Notes under the pieces: generated by a model | What the model was told of the DNA's origin: nothing | The model's input: the letters and a program-made list of their open reading frames with translations, nothing else | Database searches by the model: none | Program-made: the position numbers and the translations under genes | Shown: piece by piece, positions 63,981-64,000 of the stretch | Position numbering within the stretch: the first letter of the stretch is position 1 | Layout: every line of letters starts with the position of its first letter | Assembly: GCA_963773195.1 (NCBI GenBank) | Contig: CAVZAE010000019.1 | Span: forward strand, 62,001-126,000 | From: CAIWHR01 sp963773195 | Lineage (GTDB): Bacteria; Pseudomonadota; Gammaproteobacteria; Burkholderiales; Casimicrobiaceae | Direction: 5' to 3' | DNA length: 64,000 bases

Positions 63981-64000
63981 GCCCCGAGAGAGCCGATTCG

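Noticed and set aside
1..64000. CRISPR arrays, tRNA or rRNA genes, insertion sequences
   Set aside because: No regularly spaced repeats, tRNA-like cloverleaf text, rRNA core sequence or transposase motifs were seen by reading. A tRNAscan, CRISPR or IS search could still find something short.

Overview
The window is high-GC DNA that reads as a chromosomal piece of a betaproteobacterium. The main support is the right end: suhB, trmJ, cysE and then iscR-iscS-iscU-iscA in the order usual for that class. A class I PHA synthase, diheme c-type cytochromes and a CUT2 sugar ABC transporter agree with this. No rRNA, tRNA, CRISPR array or complete insertion sequence was seen.

Layout. 1-5.4 kb: housekeeping and stress genes on the minus strand (CoA-ligase fragment, UspA, small cytochrome c, Hsp20, PhaC, ECF sigma factor, DUF3455 protein), with a 105-bp remnant of an acyl-CoA ligase on the plus strand. 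5.6-19.6 kb: one long minus-strand array of four c-type cytochromes and an unknown protein, ending in a C14 caspase-like protease and a giant lipase-CHAT protease. This stretch is full of frameshifts. 19.7-21.4 kb: patatin-like lipase (frameshifted), SRPBCC protein and a truncated GH25 lysozyme. 21.5-34.6 kb: the most unusual region, a run of putative conflict or signalling proteins: a nucleoside-deoxyribosyltransferase-like/macro fusion, a metzincin protease with no signal peptide, an esterase-repeat-trypsin fusion, a non-specific nuclease, a SLOG-like protein, a TIR-transmembrane protein, and a 1405-residue TIR-STAND-transmembrane protein with a cysteine-paired ASH/Ig-like ectodomain. 34.6-38.5 kb: an ECF42-type sigma factor with two DGPF (YciI-like) proteins, an AHSA1-type protein and a small membrane protein, next to an SMP-30 lactonase. 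38.5-43.3 kb: CUT2 sugar transporter. 43.4-46 kb: an alpha/beta hydrolase and an exported fibronectin III/PKD protein with a tandem 300-bp duplication. 46.5-55.1 kb: a 5'-3' exonuclease-like protein, an AfsR/MalT-type regulator, small membrane proteins, TauE-like, pirin and AI-2E transporter proteins. 55.2-64 kb: subtilase, suhB, trmJ, a DUF3667 protein, cysE and the isc operon.

How the genes may work together. In the 21.5-34.6 kb region several domains that make, bind or process NAD+ derivatives (TIR twice, deoxyribosyltransferase-like, macro, SLOG-like) lie beside domains that could kill or remodel a cell (nuclease, esterase, serine protease, metalloprotease). The last gene predicts a membrane receptor with a disulfide-rich periplasmic part and a cytoplasmic TIR-ATPase, so external sensing linked to NAD+ signalling and effector release is a testable model. 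It remains inference from domains and proximity. The caspase/CHAT pair 10 kb away, directly behind a cytochrome array, is a second candidate of the same kind. Frameshifts concentrate at 9.2-19.1 kb and 36.3-37.6 kb while most other regions are clean. They could be local assembly errors or recent gene decay.
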